In this document: piece after piece, positions 33,778 through 42,607 of the stretch
How the letters are laid out: each line of letters starts with the position of its first letter
Numbering within the stretch: position 1 is the stretch's first letter
Assembly: GCA_963790715.1 (NCBI GenBank)
Contig: CAWBPN010000018.1
Span: 1,178,001-1,242,000 of the forward strand
Length of the DNA stretch: 64,000 bases
Direction: 5' to 3'
Source: DCFW01 sp963790715
GTDB taxonomy: Bacteria > Bacteroidota > Bacteroidia > Bacteroidales > Bacteroidaceae
Program-made: the position numbers and the translations under genes
Notes under the pieces: model-generated
The model's database searches: none
What the model saw: the letters and a program-made list of their open reading frames with translations, nothing else
What the model was told of the DNA's origin: nothing

Positions 33778-35877
33778 ATGAATACATCAAGTAAAAAATA
33801 CACTATATTTTTTAGTATAATAATTCTATTATTTCAAATAATACCAGTATTTGCTCAGAACGGCAAGGTACAAAAAGTTATTTCTAATGAGCATACCGCT
33901 TCTCAATTGGAAATTGCTCTTTCGAAAGCAGGTAAAAATAAAGATGAACTTATTAAAACACTAAAACACTATAAGAGCAATCCTTTAAAATATAAAGCCT
34001 CTAAATTCTTAATTGAAAATATGCAATATCATTATGGATATGACGGTGATGCTTTAAGCAATTATTGGAAATACTTTTCATGTATCTCTTTAACTAAAAA
34101 ATCATATTCCGAATTGGTTGATTCTCTTCAAAAAAGTGATGGCTATTTCGCGTTTGAAAGTTTGCATAAAGTTCAAGATATTACTACAATAAGTGCATCA
34201 TATTTAATTGACAATATTGATTTTGCCTTTAAAGTGTGGAAAGAGCAACCATGGGGGAAAAATGTTTCATTCTATGATTTTTGCGAATACATTCTTCCGT
34301 ATAGAATCGGAGACGAAAAGCTTATGAAATGGAGAGAAATGTACTACAAAAAGTTTAACCCAATACTGAACAACATTCGCAAACTGCCACAGGCGGAAGA
34401 TCCAATATTTGCAGCACAAACACTATTGGATTCATTATATAAGGAGAAATATTATTTTACTGAAACTTTTCCTATTGGTCCGCATGTAGGTCCTCAAATA
34501 TTAAATTGGCGTTCAGGAAGTTGTCAGGATCTAACTGATTATCTCACTTATATTTTCCGTTCTATTGGATTACCCGGTGGTTGCGATATGATGTTAATGC
34601 GCGGTGACAATAACGTAGGACATTTTTGGAATTTTGTTTTAGATAAAACCAGACATACTTATTTCTGCTCATTATTATATGCTTCCCATAAAATGGAAGA
34701 AGCTAGTACGTATTGGAATCCTAAAGGAAAAGTTTATAGGGATTGTTTCGGCTTAAATAATGATATAATATCTGATTTGGGCAGCAATACACAATACGTA
34801 TATCCAACCTTTCAAATTCCATTAATTCGTGATGTGACTCAAATCTATGCAGCAAAAAAGAATCAAACATTGAATATTTCATTAGACAAACTATACAGAA
34901 TGCTAAAAACGGATGAAAAACTATACTTGTGTATGTCCTCATACACCGACTGGATACCTGTAGGATGGGGTAAAATTTTCGACAATAAAATTATAATAAA
35001 AGATGTTGAGGGTGGAGTAGTATTTTGCATGGCAACATATCGCAATGGCATAGTTTACCCACTTTCTGATCCGTTTCTTGTAAACAGAGACACTGGAAAT
35101 ATAACTTTTTATGAGCCTCAGAAAGATAAAGAAAATGTAGTTCTATTACATAAATTCAATTTATTCATCGAACCGTTTATCGATAGAATGGTGGGAGGCG
35201 TTTTTGAAGCAAGCAACGATTCGAATTTTCAAAATAAAGATACATTGTTTACTATAAGGAATAAACCGGTACGACTATATAATACAGTGCCGATTGAAAC
35301 AGCAAAAGAATACCGATATGTTCGTTATTTCGGACCTAAAGACGGATATTGTAATGTGGCTGAAATCTCATTTTATCAGAACAATAAAGATACTATTCCG
35401 TTAAAAGGTAATATACATGGAACACCCGGATGTACGCCAAATGATAAATCCCATGAATACACAAATGCATTTGACGGGAATCCGTATACATCGTTTGATT
35501 ACTATAAACCATACGGAGGTTGGACAGGATTAGATTTAGAACATCCATATAAAATAAGGAAAATTATCTACACACCTCGTAATCGTATGAATTTCATTAT
35601 AAAAGGCTATGTTTATGAATTGCTCTATTACAAACATGGTAACTGGCTGTCTGCCGGCATTCAAAAGGCTCAATCGGATTCTCTTCTATACTCAGTACCA
35701 AAAAATTCTCTACTTTATTTAAGATGTCATTCTAGTGGAACCGAAGAGCGAATTTTCGAATATAAAGACGGAAAGCAAATTAAGAATGCGAGGGCTGTCA
35801 GACAAACTTGTGAGGTGATTGACAACCCTGTTCCCAAAGACCATGCGAACATAAGAGGAAAAGACAGTTTCAAATGA
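33778..35877 (+). CDS. Secreted transglutaminase-like protein with discoidin-type C-terminal domain
   Basis: 699 aa. Signal peptide FFSIIILLFQIIPVFAQ. A helical N-terminal part is followed by a transglutaminase-like core at ~220-310: GSCQDLTDYLTYIFRSIGLP with Cys249, VGHFWNFVLD with His282, and an Asp in the next strand. Residues ~380-530 are β-rich. The C-terminal ~170 residues match an F5/8 type C (discoidin) galactose-binding fold (VRYFGPKDGYCNVAEISFYQN, AFDGNPYTSFDYYKPYGGWTGLDLE). Such proteins bind carbohydrate and may act as proteases or amidases. It closes the island, 22 nt after the TlpA-like gene. Confidence 0.78.
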   Translation: MNTSSKKYTIFFSIIILLFQIIPVFAQNGKVQKVISNEHTASQLEIALSKAGKNKDELIKTLKHYKSNPLKYKASKFLIENMQYHYGYDGDALSNYWKYFSCISLTKKSYSELVDSLQKSDGYFAFESLHKVQDITTISASYLIDNIDFAFKVWKEQPWGKNVSFYDFCEYILPYRIGDEKLMKWREMYYKKFNPILNNIRKLPQAEDPIFAAQTLLDSLYKEKYYFTETFPIGPHVGPQILNWRSGSCQDLTDYLTYIFRSIGLPGGCDMMLMRGDNNVGHFWNFVLDKTRHTYFCSLLYASHKMEEASTYWNPKGKVYRDCFGLNNDIISDLGSNTQYVYPTFQIPLIRDVTQIYAAKKNQTLNISLDKLYRMLKTDEKLYLCMSSYTDWIPVGWGKIFDNKIIIKDVEGGVVFCMATYRNGIVYPLSDPFLVNRDTGNITFYEPQKDKENVVLLHKFNLFIEPFIDRMVGGVFEASNDSNFQNKDTLFTIRNKPVRLYNTVPIETAKEYRYVRYFGPKDGYCNVAEISFYQNNKDTIPLKGNIHGTPGCTPNDKSHEYTNAFDGNPYTSFDYYKPYGGWTGLDLEHPYKIRKIIYTPRNRMNFIIKGYVYELLYYKHGNWLSAGIQKAQSDSLLYSVPKNSLLYLRCHSSGTEERIFEYKDGKQIKNARAVRQTCEVIDNPVPKDHANIRGKDSFK

Positions 35878-35908
35878 TATTTTTATTTTAATATTAAACA
35901 TAGACAAT

Positions 35909-36628
35909 ATGGAAGAAATCATTAAAGAACTTCACTTGTTGAAGTTACCCGGCATGGCCGGATGTTGGACGTCTTTAGATGAGACGCACCAGTTGGACAA
36001 ACTCTCGCTTAGAGACGGATTGGAATTGCTTGTACAGGCTGAGAATGAGACACGGCATTCAAACCGTATAGCCAAACTTATTAAAGACGCACGCTTCAGA
36101 GATAAGTCTTGTATTGAAGAACTTGACATGGATAATGCAAGAGGCATTGATCCCGGTGCAGTGGCGAGACTTGGCACATGCGAATATATTAAAAACGGCA
36201 TACCTGTGTTGATAACCGGAGCTTGCGGATGCGGCAAATCGTTTTTGGCTGCCGCTCTTGGCGACAAGGCTTGCAGAATGGGATACCACGTATGTTATTA
36301 CAATATGCAAAAGCTGCTTGATGCCATTAAGCTTGCACGTATGGAGGGACATGAAATGCGCTTCTTCGATAAACTGATTAAGTGTGATTTGCTTATTCTT
36401 GACGACTTCGGCATGAAAAAATTAGAAGGGCAACAGCAGAACGACTTCGAACAAATCATTGATGACAGATATAACAGAAAGTCTATCATTATCGTCAGTC
36501 AATTGCCGATTTCAGACTGGTACGACGTTATTAACAACGAACTTATTGCCGAAGCTTGCTTAGATAGAATCGTTCATAAAGCTGTTCGTTTTGAACTAAA
36601 AGGGGACAGTCTAAGAAAAAAGTATTAA
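35909..36628 (+). mobile_element. istB: IS21-family helper ATPase IstB, orphan
   Basis: 239 aa, near full length for IstB. N-terminal helices (LHLLKLPGMAGCWTSL) precede an AAA+ domain with Walker A GACGCGKSF (~residues 104-112) and Walker B LLILDDFG, then the sensor region IIIVSQLPISDWYDVI and DRIVHKAVRFELKGDSLRKKY. IstB loads the IstA transposase onto target DNA. No istA is present upstream: the preceding 31 nt follow directly after the transglutaminase-like gene. So this is a deleted element that has lost its transposase and left end. Confidence 0.88.
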
Positions 36629-36663
36629 TTTTGCAGTCAATTGCCATTTATGCCAAATGCCAG

Positions 36664-36706
36664 TGAACGGATATCACCGAAATGACTGAACGGGTATCAC
36701 CGAAAT
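36664..36706. repeat. Twin 20-bp repeats, probable right end of the IS21-type remnant
   Basis: Two direct copies, at 36664-36683 and 36687-36706, share TGAACGG-A/G-TATCACCGAAAT with one mismatch and a 3-bp gap. Multiple short repeats at the termini are typical of IS21 family elements. It marks the right edge of the remnant, 35 bp after istB. Confidence 0.72.
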
Positions 36707-36850
36707 ATGTACTTTTGGTAATTTTAAAAACATGGATAGTACTAAAATAATTTAGCAATAAATAATGTCATCGTACAAATTGCTTACAAAATGATGCTCA
36801 ATTAAGTCTTATTTTTTTAATGGACTAGTGTAACAATATTATAAAATAAG

Positions 36851-36880
36851 TGCTGCAACCGTATCTGTATGGTTGCAGCG
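36851..36880. terminator. Hairpin between convergent istB remnant and GH95 gene
   Basis: GCTGCAACC (36852-36860) pairs perfectly with GGTTGCAGC (36871-36879) around a 10-nt loop. It stands 37 nt beyond the stop of the leftward GH95 gene, so it probably ends that transcript. The rest of 36707-36916 shows no gene. Confidence 0.55.
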
Positions 36881-36916
36881 CTCAAATGTGTTATATGTAT
36901 TAATTTCCTGATAAAA

Positions 36917-39361
36917 TTATATGCTTCTTACCGTATAAACCCCACCTGCTTTTGTTTTAATGTCATATTCGTAGACTTTCTTTATTACAGGGGTTTCAGG
37001 CGTTATCTTAGAGGATATCAACGGTTTTTTACCGGGATTAATATAAAATAGCGGGTTCGGATTTGTACCTTTAGCCGGTTTTAGCTTTGTTCCTTTAAGA
37101 GGAACATAAGAACGTATTCTTAAATTACCGCCGATAGTGGATTTAATCGTAGCTGTCTTGATTTGTGAATTAGCCCATGTCATAGCCACTTCAAAGCCTC
37201 CTCTTGCACGTAATCCGCTTACATCTCCGCTTTCCCATATATCGGGACACGCAGGCAACAACTGTACGGCTCCATCCTGACTTTGTAAAAGCATTTCTGC
37301 TATACCGGCTGTAAAACCGAAATTGCCGTCGATTTGGAATGGAGGGTGCGCATCGAATAAATTTGGATACATACGTCCGTTGGGATATGATTGGGCTTTG
37401 TAGTCACTTGGCAATATGTTTAGCAAACATTTGACTAAACGATAAGCATGATTGCCGTCAAGCATGCGAGCCCAAAGATTAATTTTCCAACCTATACTCC
37501 AACCTGTAGCTTCGTCACCGCGTTGAATCAATGTATTCTTTACAGCTTCATAGAGTAATGGCGTGCGATAAGCCGATATTTGATTGCTGGGGAACAGTCC
37601 GTATGCATGAGAAACATGACGGTGATTATCCTTAGGGTCATCAAAATCTTCAAGCCATTCTTGTAATTGGCCGTATTGTCCTATTTGCATAGGAGGCAGT
37701 AATGATATTTGTGTTTTCAGGCTGTCTTGGTAAGCCTTTGGCTTATTCAATATTTGTGATGCGCGCAATGCGTCGCTGAGTACGTCGAAAGCTATCTGAT
37801 TATCCATAGTAGAACCGGCCGTAACCGACGGTCCGTTTTTCGGTCCGTGTTCCGGAGAAATACTTGGACAGGTTACCATCCAACCATATTTCGGATGCTT
37901 TACCATAGCTGTAAGGTAAAAATCGGCAGCTCCTTTTAGTTGGGGATAAACATTTTTCAAATAGTTCTTGTCGCCGTTAAACAAATATCTTTGCCATAAA
38001 TGAGTTGATAGCCATCCTGCGCCATTAGGCCAGATGCCCCATGTGGCACCGTCAATGACACCGGTACTTCTCCATATATCAGTATTATGATGGGCAACAT
38101 AACCCTTTGCTCCATACATTATACGTGCCGTTTCCCGTCCGGTCACGCTTAAATCTTTTACCAATTGGATAAGCGGCAATACTGTTTCGCTTAAGTTGGT
38201 GACTTCGGCCGGCCAGTAATTCATCTCGGTATTGATGTTGATAGTGTACTTACTATCCCATGGAGCTTGTAGTTGGTTATTCCATAACCCTTGTAGATTG
38301 GCCGGTTCACCACCTGGTTGTGACGATGAAATCAATAAGTACCTGCCATACTGAAATACCAGGGCGACTAATGAAGGGTCATTTGTTTTTTGAAAATCAG
38401 ACAACCGTTCATTGGTAGGCAGATTTGAATCATCCGTAGAATCAAGATTTAATTTAACCCTGTCGAATTCATTTTTGTAAAAGGCAATATGTGATGCCAA
38501 TGCGGTAGGGAAGTCTTTTCCCATTGCTGCATTTAAAAGGGCTGATGACCTTAATGATTCATTGCCGCTCATATCATGGTAGTTTATAAAATTTGTAGCT
38601 GAAGACACATATAGTACAACGTCAGTGGCATTATTCACTTTCATTGTAGAGTCGGTCATTGACACTGTTCCACCTGTGTTTTTTATTCCTGTGCGTGTTT
38701 CTACGCGAATAGCTCCTGCAATTCCTGCATGTTCGGTCGCCTTGCCATCCATAACCAATACATCGCCGTCATTTTTTGTGGAGTGCTTTAAAGGAGATGT
38801 ATAATGTGCTGTAAAAGTGATAGCATCAGGTTTATCTGCGCTCAGGTGAATAATGACGATATGGTCTGTGAACGAGGCTATTACTTCACGCTTGTATGTT
38901 ATACCGTTGGCTTTAAATGTTGTTGTTGCCACAGCACGGTTCAAATCAAGGTCTCTATAGAACGAAGTTGAGTCGGACGTATAAGGAGCATCGATAATCA
39001 AGCTTCCCACAGTCTCATAAGGCATATCGTTTTTCCCGGTTAAGAAGTATCTGTTAATCATGTTATGGGCTGTCCAAGTTTGCCCGTCAAATATAAGCTG
39101 TCTGATCTTAGATAGTGTATCGGGAATAATTGCACGGTCGTTTCTATACGGTCCGCCTCCCCATACGGTATTTTCATTCAGCTGTATCTCTTCATGCGAA
39201 GTGCCACCATACACCATTGCCCCCATGCGTCCGTTACCAAGAGGTAAAGCTTCTTGCCAAATGCCGGCAGGTTTATTATACCATAGCTTTAAATTCCCGG
39301 CAAAAATCGTAAAGGGAGAAGTAAGAAACATTAAAAGAATAATCTTTGTTTTTATCTTCAT
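36917..39361 (-). CDS. GH95 α-L-fucosidase (or related α-L-galactosidase)
   Basis: 814 aa with a signal peptide (MKIKTKIILLMFLTSPFTIFA). N-terminal β-domain (LKLWYNKPAGIWQEALPLGNGRMGAMVYGG), then the (α/α)6 barrel with family motifs: NLQGLWNNQLQAPWDSKYTININTEMNYWPAEV (~residues 355-388, where catalytic Asn residues lie), HRHVSHAYGLFPSNQIS (~583) and DAHPPFQIDGNFG (~672, catalytic Asp). GH95 enzymes invert and release α-1,2-L-fucose from galactose, as on xyloglucan side chains or host glycans. It lies 82 bp after the GH51 gene and is likely co-transcribed with it. Confidence 0.92.
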   Translation of the reverse strand: MKIKTKIILLMFLTSPFTIFAGNLKLWYNKPAGIWQEALPLGNGRMGAMVYGGTSHEEIQLNENTVWGGGPYRNDRAIIPDTLSKIRQLIFDGQTWTAHNMINRYFLTGKNDMPYETVGSLIIDAPYTSDSTSFYRDLDLNRAVATTTFKANGITYKREVIASFTDHIVIIHLSADKPDAITFTAHYTSPLKHSTKNDGDVLVMDGKATEHAGIAGAIRVETRTGIKNTGGTVSMTDSTMKVNNATDVVLYVSSATNFINYHDMSGNESLRSSALLNAAMGKDFPTALASHIAFYKNEFDRVKLNLDSTDDSNLPTNERLSDFQKTNDPSLVALVFQYGRYLLISSSQPGGEPANLQGLWNNQLQAPWDSKYTININTEMNYWPAEVTNLSETVLPLIQLVKDLSVTGRETARIMYGAKGYVAHHNTDIWRSTGVIDGATWGIWPNGAGWLSTHLWQRYLFNGDKNYLKNVYPQLKGAADFYLTAMVKHPKYGWMVTCPSISPEHGPKNGPSVTAGSTMDNQIAFDVLSDALRASQILNKPKAYQDSLKTQISLLPPMQIGQYGQLQEWLEDFDDPKDNHRHVSHAYGLFPSNQISAYRTPLLYEAVKNTLIQRGDEATGWSIGWKINLWARMLDGNHAYRLVKCLLNILPSDYKAQSYPNGRMYPNLFDAHPPFQIDGNFGFTAGIAEMLLQSQDGAVQLLPACPDIWESGDVSGLRARGGFEVAMTWANSQIKTATIKSTIGGNLRIRSYVPLKGTKLKPAKGTNPNPLFYINPGKKPLISSKITPETPVIKKVYEYDIKTKAGGVYTVRSI

Positions 39362-39378
39362 TTTACTGTTTTAAAAAG

Positions 39379-39424
39379 CTGTTGGTTGAATCATGGTAAA
39401 ACATTACGCTAATTCAGCCAACAG
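39379..39424 (-). terminator. Hairpin between the GH51 and GH95 genes
   Basis: CTGTTGGTTGAAT (39379-39391) pairs with ATTCAGCCAACAG (39412-39424), 13 positions with one G-U. No long T-run follows in the direction of transcription, so it may attenuate or process the transcript rather than end it. Confidence 0.5.
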
Positions 39425-39443
39425 TTGTGACATTAAAATTATA

Positions 39444-41441
39444 TTACTTAGAGTTTATCTGTAATACCGTAATTGAATAAGGTGCAAAAGTATATTCAAA
39501 ATTCTTTGATACCTTAATATTTGATTTTACAGGTATGATGTTTTTCGGATTATCTATAGTGTTAGTATCGCTTGGGTTGGCTGACTTCAATTCCACTTTA
39601 ATGGCTTTGGAAGCAACTTTGACATCACCGTCAAAAGCAATGGATACTTTTTGCGGCGTGCCGACAACATTAACCACTTTAAGATAAACCACACCTGTTT
39701 TGGAATTTTTGGTAGCTACGTAATAAATTTCAGGAACGGATGAAGGATTCATTCCTCTTTGTTTTTCTTCTCTACTTTGCGGTAATTCGAATTTAGGAAT
39801 ATCTTCACCTGCAACAGGCACTACCTTGTCACCTAAATAATTGCCGAACATGGCCTGAGCATAATATGAAGGAGAACCGTAGGATTTTAAAGCATTATAA
39901 CCTATCAAATCAGATTCCCATTGCATACCGCCCTTGTTTACATTTACGAACATAGGTGCATAGCTTGCCATTATCAATATATCTGAATTGCGCTCCATGC
40001 AAGTCATCCATGCAGCATCGCCCAAAGCGGCATTCATATTTGTTGTAGGAGAGCCTTCACGCGTAGCCCATTCGCCACAGAATATCTTAGGCCCTTTGCG
40101 GTCGTATGAGTCATATTGAAATGCGTTGCTATACATTGAAGCGGCATCACGATAGTAATGTTCATCTATAATATCGGCCTTTACTCCCTTTAATGATTTT
40201 TCATCCACAGTGGAGATTATTCCCAGTTGCGGGTATTTTGCCTTAATAGCATCGTAAAATTGTTTGAATCGTCCGGGGTAACTACCGGATCTGTCAAAAA
40301 AGTCTTCATTGCCTATTTCCACATATTGCAATTTAAAAGGTGCAGGGTGGCCGTCTTTTGCGCGTTGTGCTCCCCACTTCGTATCTGTTCCGCCTATTAT
40401 ATATTCTATCTCATCCAAAGCATCTTGTACAAAAGGTTTGATGTAGTCACCAGCCAAATGGTCTCCATTAAGTACATATCCGGCAAATACTGCTAAGGTA
40501 GGTTCCGCACCTATATCTTCAGTCCACTCCAGATATTCAAGCAAACCTAATCCGTCGGTAGAGCGGTATCCCCAAGGGCTGTTGTGCCCTACACGTAAAT
40601 CCGGATCCCCGATTGTTGCCTTCCAGTCGTAACGATCGGCAAATGTGTTTCCTTCCAAATAATTACCACCCGGTAAACGCAAGAACTTGGGATTCATATT
40701 GCGCATCATCGTCATTAAGTCGGGACGTAATCCATTCGGGCGATTATTATAAGTCGGCGGGAACAATGTTACTCTTGTAAACCAGTATTTACCTGCTGAA
40801 CCTACTGATATGCGAAAGTGGGTATCCTTCGTAGGAATCACTTTATCGGATGTGCTGAATGAAAATGAATACTTCTTCCATTCACCCGATACGCCTGTTA
40901 TTTGTGTTGAAGCATATACAGTTTTTCCGTCAAGGCTTTCCAAACTTACCGTTAATGCAGGACTGTCGGCCGCATCGGTTTTAACGTACATACTTCCGTT
41001 GTAAGTTGTTCTCGGACGTACGGGGAATCCCCAGAAGCCGTCATTAATAATGCCTGTGGCTTTGCCGCTCTCTTTCACATTAAGGCAAAGCGAAACCTTA
41101 TTGGCACTGTTAATTCCTTCATTCCTATCAATCATCATATCTGATGCCAAAGAATCGCATAATGACCAATAAGCAGGTTTCCCCGTCGCAAAGAAAGGCT
41201 GCCATCCCTGATGTCCTTTTCCTCTCACCTCATCCTTAAATGATGGATTGCGAATCAATTGAGCATACAATCCGCCTTCGTATGAATAGTTGATTTCCTC
41301 AGTCATAAGTCCGTATAAAGTTGGACTGACTGTAACTCCTGGCTTATCCATTTGCAGGACTAATTTCGGAGTCTTCTCCTGTGCATGCACTAGTGTGCAA
41401 CCGAGCAACAAAAGTGCTAATAAAAAAGTTTTTCTTTTCAT
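39444..41441 (-). CDS. GH51 α-L-arabinofuranosidase
   Basis: 665 aa with signal peptide (MKRKTFLLALLLLGCTLVHAQ). An N-terminal carbohydrate-binding-like β-domain (~residues 60-220) precedes a TIM barrel: FLRLPGGNYLEGNTFADRYDWK (~250), acid/base Glu in YVEIGNEDFF (~377) and nucleophile Glu in KIFCGEWATREG (~456). The C-terminal arabinofuranosidase β-domain ends in YSITVLQINSK. It releases terminal α-L-arabinofuranose from arabinan, arabinoxylan or arabinosylated xyloglucan. It heads a leftward two-gene unit with GH95. The minus strand reads TAGATTTG, a -7 box match, at 41484-41477. Confidence 0.92.
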   Translation of the reverse strand: MKRKTFLLALLLLGCTLVHAQEKTPKLVLQMDKPGVTVSPTLYGLMTEEINYSYEGGLYAQLIRNPSFKDEVRGKGHQGWQPFFATGKPAYWSLCDSLASDMMIDRNEGINSANKVSLCLNVKESGKATGIINDGFWGFPVRPRTTYNGSMYVKTDAADSPALTVSLESLDGKTVYASTQITGVSGEWKKYSFSFSTSDKVIPTKDTHFRISVGSAGKYWFTRVTLFPPTYNNRPNGLRPDLMTMMRNMNPKFLRLPGGNYLEGNTFADRYDWKATIGDPDLRVGHNSPWGYRSTDGLGLLEYLEWTEDIGAEPTLAVFAGYVLNGDHLAGDYIKPFVQDALDEIEYIIGGTDTKWGAQRAKDGHPAPFKLQYVEIGNEDFFDRSGSYPGRFKQFYDAIKAKYPQLGIISTVDEKSLKGVKADIIDEHYYRDAASMYSNAFQYDSYDRKGPKIFCGEWATREGSPTTNMNAALGDAAWMTCMERNSDILIMASYAPMFVNVNKGGMQWESDLIGYNALKSYGSPSYYAQAMFGNYLGDKVVPVAGEDIPKFELPQSREEKQRGMNPSSVPEIYYVATKNSKTGVVYLKVVNVVGTPQKVSIAFDGDVKVASKAIKVELKSANPSDTNTIDNPKNIIPVKSNIKVSKNFEYTFAPYSITVLQINSK

Positions 41442-41635
41442 ATATATGTTTTGTGTTTATATTATCAAACTTATTGCAAATCTACATTCCGTTTTTGAAA
41501 TATATGCCATTTTGTGTTTCAATTTTGTTTCTTCATGTAACTATTTTCAAATTTGAATATTTTCTATTCATTTCTTATGCTTAGCAGGACTATCCTATTG
41601 ACATGGAAAATTGTTTTATGATTTAATTTTATATT

Positions 41636-41702
41636 GTGTAACATGGAGGATTATATTTGTAACATAAAATCAGACAAAACATAAACTAATACACTAGTTT
41701 TG
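41636..41702 (+). promoter_or_regulatory. PUL promoter 1: two TGTAACAT boxes and a -7 box
   Basis: TGTAACAT at 41637-41644 and 41658-41665 (21 bp apart, same direction), then TAGTTTTG at 41695-41702, an exact TAnnTTTG -7 box starting 30 bp after the second repeat. There is no good -33 box, which fits activator dependence. The same layout occurs at 44197 and, on the other strand, at 61434. It drives the acetylesterase gene. Confidence 0.75.
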
Positions 41703-41742
41703 TGGAGATTTATATATGAAAGATTATTCAAAATGGAAAACC

Positions 41743-42600
41743 ATGAAAACATACAAATTATTATTGATTGGAGTTTTTTTACTTCTGAGTACTAATGTCT
41801 TCTGTAAAACTCCGGGTAAGGATCCTAAATTTTATATATTTATTTGCTTCGGGCAGTCGAATATGGAAGGCAATGCACGAATTCAAGCTCAGGATACAGT
41901 AAATGTAAATCCGCGATTTAAGATGATGGCAACGGTGGATTTTAAGCGTACCGGCAGAAAGAAAGGACATTGGTATACAGCTGTTCCACCATTATGCCGC
42001 AATAATACAGGGCTGACGCCGGTAGATTATTTCGGCCGCACATTAGTTGAGAATCTTCCCAAAGGTATTAAAATCGGTGTAATTAATGTAGCTGTAGGAG
42101 GTTGTAAGATAGAATTGTTTGATAAAGATAATTGTCAATCATATGTAAAGTCGGCGCCGATTTGGATGATGGGTGCAATTAATGAATATGATGGCAATCC
42201 CTATGCACGATTGGTTGAAATGGCAAAATTGGCACAAAAAGATGGAGTAATAAAAGGAATTTTGTTGCATCAGGGAGAATCTAATACAGGTGATACACTT
42301 TGGACGAAAAAAATAAAACTCATTTATGACAATTTAATAAAGGATTTGAATCTTAATCCAAAGAAAGTGCCTTTACTTGCAGGTGAATTGGTAAATGCCG
42401 ATCATAAAGGTGTTTGTGCAAGCATGAATTCAATTATTGATACATTACCGCAGGTCATTCCTAATTCTTATGTCATTCCGTCTGTTGGCTGTCCGTGCGG
42501 AATGGATCATTTGCATTTTACGGCAGAAGGTTACCGGATGATGGGTAAACGCTACGGTGAAGAGATGTTGTTGCTTTTGAAAAATAAAAAATTAAAATGA
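41743..42600 (+). CDS. SASA-type carbohydrate acetylesterase (CE6-like)
   Basis: 285 aa from the Met at 41743, which begins a good signal peptide (MKTYKLLLIGVFLLLSTNVFC). The upstream in-frame ATG at 41716 would lie only 13 nt after the -7 box and is less likely. The SGNH-like catalytic Ser is Ser39 in CFGQSNMEG; the block INVAVGGCKIELF and the terminal DHLHFTAEGYRMMGKRYGE hold the Asp-His pair. Domain type is SASA (sialate O-acetylesterase/CE6). It removes acetyl groups from plant polysaccharide side chains or backbones; xylan or xyloglucan is expected from context. Confidence 0.85.
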   Translation: MKTYKLLLIGVFLLLSTNVFCKTPGKDPKFYIFICFGQSNMEGNARIQAQDTVNVNPRFKMMATVDFKRTGRKKGHWYTAVPPLCRNNTGLTPVDYFGRTLVENLPKGIKIGVINVAVGGCKIELFDKDNCQSYVKSAPIWMMGAINEYDGNPYARLVEMAKLAQKDGVIKGILLHQGESNTGDTLWTKKIKLIYDNLIKDLNLNPKKVPLLAGELVNADHKGVCASMNSIIDTLPQVIPNSYVIPSVGCPCGMDHLHFTAEGYRMMGKRYGEEMLLLLKNKKLK

Positions 42601-42607
42601 GAATATC

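Noticed and set aside
23239..35877. A standard class II bacteriocin or lanthipeptide locus
   Set aside because: No peptide-exporting ABC transporter, no double-glycine precursor and no modification enzyme could be found, although TlpA- and C39-like domains occur.
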